A DNA stretch of 6,776 nt from Gemmatimonadaceae bacterium. GTDB lineage: Bacteria; Gemmatimonadota; Gemmatimonadetes; Gemmatimonadales; Gemmatimonadaceae. Position 1 is the first letter of the stretch. Each line of letters opens with the position of its first letter. The DNA is taken from NCBI GenBank assembly GCA_013361745.1, contig JABFXM010000356.1:1-6776 (forward strand), given 5' to 3'. A model generated the notes under the pieces. The model did not search any database, was not told where the DNA came from, and saw only the letters and a list, made by a program, of their open reading frames with translations. Below are positions 5,054 through 6,776 of the stretch, piece by piece. A program made the translations under genes and the position numbers.

Positions 5054-6776
5054 ATGACCTTCGTGCGGGCGGCGCGCGCGTCGAGCATCTCGCGCACGCG
5101 CTGGGCGAGCGTCGCGGGAGTGAACGGCTTCTCGAGGAACGCCGTGCCCGGCTCGAGGAAGCTCTGGCGAAGGGCGGCGTCGCGCGTGTAGCCGGACATG
5201 AAGAGCAGCGCCGTCCCCGGGTGCCGGTCGCGAATCTGTCGCCCGAGCTCCGGCCCGTTCATCTCCGGCATCACCATGTCGCTGACGATCAGGTCGATCG
5301 GCCGCGTCGTCTCGGCGCAGACGCGAAGCGCTTCGGCGCCGTTCGTCGCCTCGAGCACCGTGTAGCCGCGCTGGAGCAGGATGCGGCGGCTCACGTCGCG
5401 CACCGCCGGGTCGTCCTCGACGAGGAGGATGGTCTCGGCCGCCGCGGCGGCGATCGTTCCCGGCGCGGATGGCCTCTGCTCCACGGTGTCGGTGACGTCC
5501 GGCACGACGCGCGGCAGGTAGATCTTGAAGGTCGTCCCCGCTCCCGGCTCGCTGTAGCACCAGACGTAGCCGCCGCTCTGCTTGACGATGCCGTACACCG
5601 TCGAGAGGCCGAGCCCCGTCCCCTTCCCCGCTTCCTTCGTCGTGAAGAAGGGCTCGAAGACGCGGGCGCGCGTCGCCTCGTCCATCCCGAGGCCCGAGTC
5701 GCTCACCGCGATGCGCACGTACTCGCCCGCGGGGATCGTCACGTGGTGCTGGCCGTTGCGCTCCGCCTCGCGGAAATCGACGTTCGACGTCTCGATGGTG
5801 AGAGCACCACCGCGCGGCATCGCGTCTCGCGCGTTCACGACGAGATTGACGAGCACCTGCTCGAGCTGTCCCGGATCGGCGCGCACCCAGCCGATGTCGG
5901 GATCGAGCGAGATGATGAGCGTGATGTCCTCGACGATCAGCCGCCGCAGCATCGCCTCGATCTCGCGCACCGTGCTGTTCAGGTCGAGCAGTCGTGGCCG
6001 CAGCATCTGCCGGCGACTGAAGGCGAGCAGTTGGCGCGTGAGGGCCGCGGCGCGATTGGCGCCGGCGCGGATCTCGGTGATGGAGTCGTACCGCTCGTCG
6101 TCGGGGGGCGTTTCGGCGAGCAGCAATTCGCTGAAGCCGGTGATCGCGGTGAGGATGTTGTTGAAGTCGTGGGCGATCCCGCCCGCGAGCTGGCCGACCG
6201 CTTCCATCTTCTGCGCCTGGCGCAGCTGATCCGCGAGCAGCTGCCGCTCGGTGACGTCCATGATCATCCCGTCGCAGACGACGCTGCCGTCGGGCTGGAG
6301 CTCGTTGTGCGCGGCGGCCTGGATCCATTTCTGCTCGCCGCTCGCGAGGATTGCGCGCCCCTCCCAGTGCCAGGGAACGAGCGCGGCCACCGCCGCGCGG
6401 CCCGAGGAGTTGAGCAGCTCGCGGTCCTCTTCGTGGACGAGCCCGAACACGGCCATGGGATCGCGCAGCACCGCGGTCGGCTCGACGCCGAAGAGATCGC
6501 GCACGCCGTCGCTGACGACGGTGAAGCCGCGACTTCCGTTCGCGCGATAGACGAACTGGTAGACCATGCCGGGAACGTTCGCGGCGATGTGGCGGAAGCG
6601 CGCCTCGCTCTCGCGGAGCGCGCGGTTCGCGGCCTCGAGCTGTGCCGCGCGTTCGCTCGCCTCGCGCGACGCGGCGGACACCCGCTCGGCCATCGCGTTG
6701 AAGGCCGCGGCCATCTGTCCCAGCTCGTCGTGACGCTCGATGCGCGCCCGGCGCGTGTAGTCGCCGGAGGCGAAGC
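5047..6776 (-). CDS. HAMP-PAS-HisKA-HATPase-REC hybrid sensor histidine kinase, 5' end outside window
   Basis: This is a membrane sensor kinase that autophosphorylates on histidine and carries its own receiver. The frame stays open past the ATG at 6714 to the window edge. The 20 extra codons (GDYTRRARIERHDELGQ before the Met) complete a HAMP second helix with the DELG motif, so the true start and the transmembrane sensor lie upstream. Numbering from the Met at 6714: HAMP end and coiled coil 1-37; PAS about 38-157, ending in PAC-like CDGMIMDVTERQ; HisKA about 161-230 with phosphoacceptor His182 in GGIAHDFNN; HATPase about 272-402 with N box N290/N294, DSGLGMD at 339-345 and GKGTGLGL at 363-370; an Ala-rich linker 411-427; REC 428-547 with acidic E433-D435, phosphoacceptor Asp479, Ser507 and Lys529. 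All catalytic residues are present. The C-terminal receiver may be a phosphate sink or pass phosphate to an unseen Hpt protein. No partner regulator is in the window. Signal and targets are unknown. Confidence 0.94.
   Translation of the reverse strand, partial: FASGDYTRRARIERHDELGQMAAAFNAMAERVSAASREASERAAQLEAANRALRESEARFRHIAANVPGMVYQFVYRANGSRGFTVVSDGVRDLFGVEPTAVLRDPMAVFGLVHEEDRELLNSSGRAAVAALVPWHWEGRAILASGEQKWIQAAAHNELQPDGSVVCDGMIMDVTERQLLADQLRQAQKMEAVGQLAGGIAHDFNNILTAITGFSELLLAETPPDDERYDSITEIRAGANRAAALTRQLLAFSRRQMLRPRLLDLNSTVREIEAMLRRLIVEDITLIISLDPDIGWVRADPGQLEQVLVNLVVNARDAMPRGGALTIETSNVDFREAERNGQHHVTIPAGEYVRIAVSDSGLGMDEATRARVFEPFFTTKEAGKGTGLGLSTVYGIVKQSGGYVWCYSEPGAGTTFKIYLPRVVPDVTDTVEQRPSAPGTIAAAAAETILLVEDDPAVRDVSRRILLQRGYTVLEATNGAEALRVCAETTRPIDLIVSDMVMPEMNGPELGRQIRDRHPGTALLFMSGYTRDAALRQSFLEPGTAFLEKPFTPATLAQRVREMLDARAARTKVMA

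Noticed and set aside
3186..5057. A 623-codon plus-strand open frame overlapping the permease and deacetylase genes
   Set aside because: Its product is an Arg/Ala/Asp/His-rich string without motifs, typical of an out-of-frame read in GC-rich DNA. The permease frame has clear APC motifs and membrane segments.
5414..5426. Inverted repeat TCCTCG-A-CGAGGA
   Set aside because: It lies in the codons for the conserved receiver motif LLVEDD, and a codon-level coincidence is enough to explain it.
5438..5451. Perfect 14-bp palindrome GCCGCCGCGGCGGC
   Set aside because: It is explained by a run of alanine codons in the linker between the kinase ATPase and receiver domains.
4790..6328. A 512-codon minus-strand open frame overlapping the kinase gene, and similar long frames at 1324-2601 (+), 1532-2389 (-) and 3526-4830 (-)
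   Set aside because: These are low-complexity shadow frames opposite or beside well-supported genes. None has a recognisable domain.
6712..6714. ATG at 6714 (minus strand) as the start of the sensor kinase
   Set aside because: It cuts through the HAMP domain, and the upstream codons to the window edge encode the rest of the HAMP helix in frame without a stop.

Overview
The window is strongly GC-rich, densely coded bacterial DNA. It holds four ordinary chromosomal loci and no RNA gene, insertion sequence, CRISPR array or prophage gene. The coding style (heavy GCG/CTC/GGC codon use, Shine-Dalgarno starts) and the presence of a GCGTTAGGC-type word suggest a soil or sediment bacterium. Gemmatimonadota is my best guess from general resemblance, but nothing in the window proves it.

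Layout. (1) 1-2539, plus strand: the three-gene operon of a proton-translocating NAD(P) transhydrogenase, pntAA (5' end outside the window), pntAB and pntB, each overlapping the next by 4 nt. (2) 2558-3478, minus strand: a ChbG/HpnK (YdjC)-family deacetylase-like protein with a signal peptide, convergent with pntB. (3) 3479-3618: the 140-nt divergent intergenic region, with a strong interrupted inverted repeat. (4) 3619-5040, plus strand: a 12-TM APC-superfamily amino acid/polyamine-type permease. (5) 5047-6776, minus strand: a HAMP-PAS-HisKA-HATPase-REC hybrid sensor kinase whose N-terminal sensor lies beyond the right edge. It is convergent with the permease.

How it works together. The Pnt proteins form one membrane complex that uses the proton gradient to make NADPH from NADH. 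The deacetylase and the permease share a divergent control region and may be co-regulated, but no substrate link can be read from the sequence. The kinase is oriented away from the rest, and no partner regulator is visible.

The best non-gene signals are the divergent inverted repeat (3520-3568), a perfect 20-bp palindrome containing both stop codons at the permease/kinase junction (5034-5053), a comparable hairpin at the pntB/deacetylase junction, and a 13-bp word, GCGTTAGGCATCG. That word occurs once on each strand and accounts for the only TTA and the only TAA trinucleotides found by eye in the window. I see no convincing undescribed multi-gene system here.
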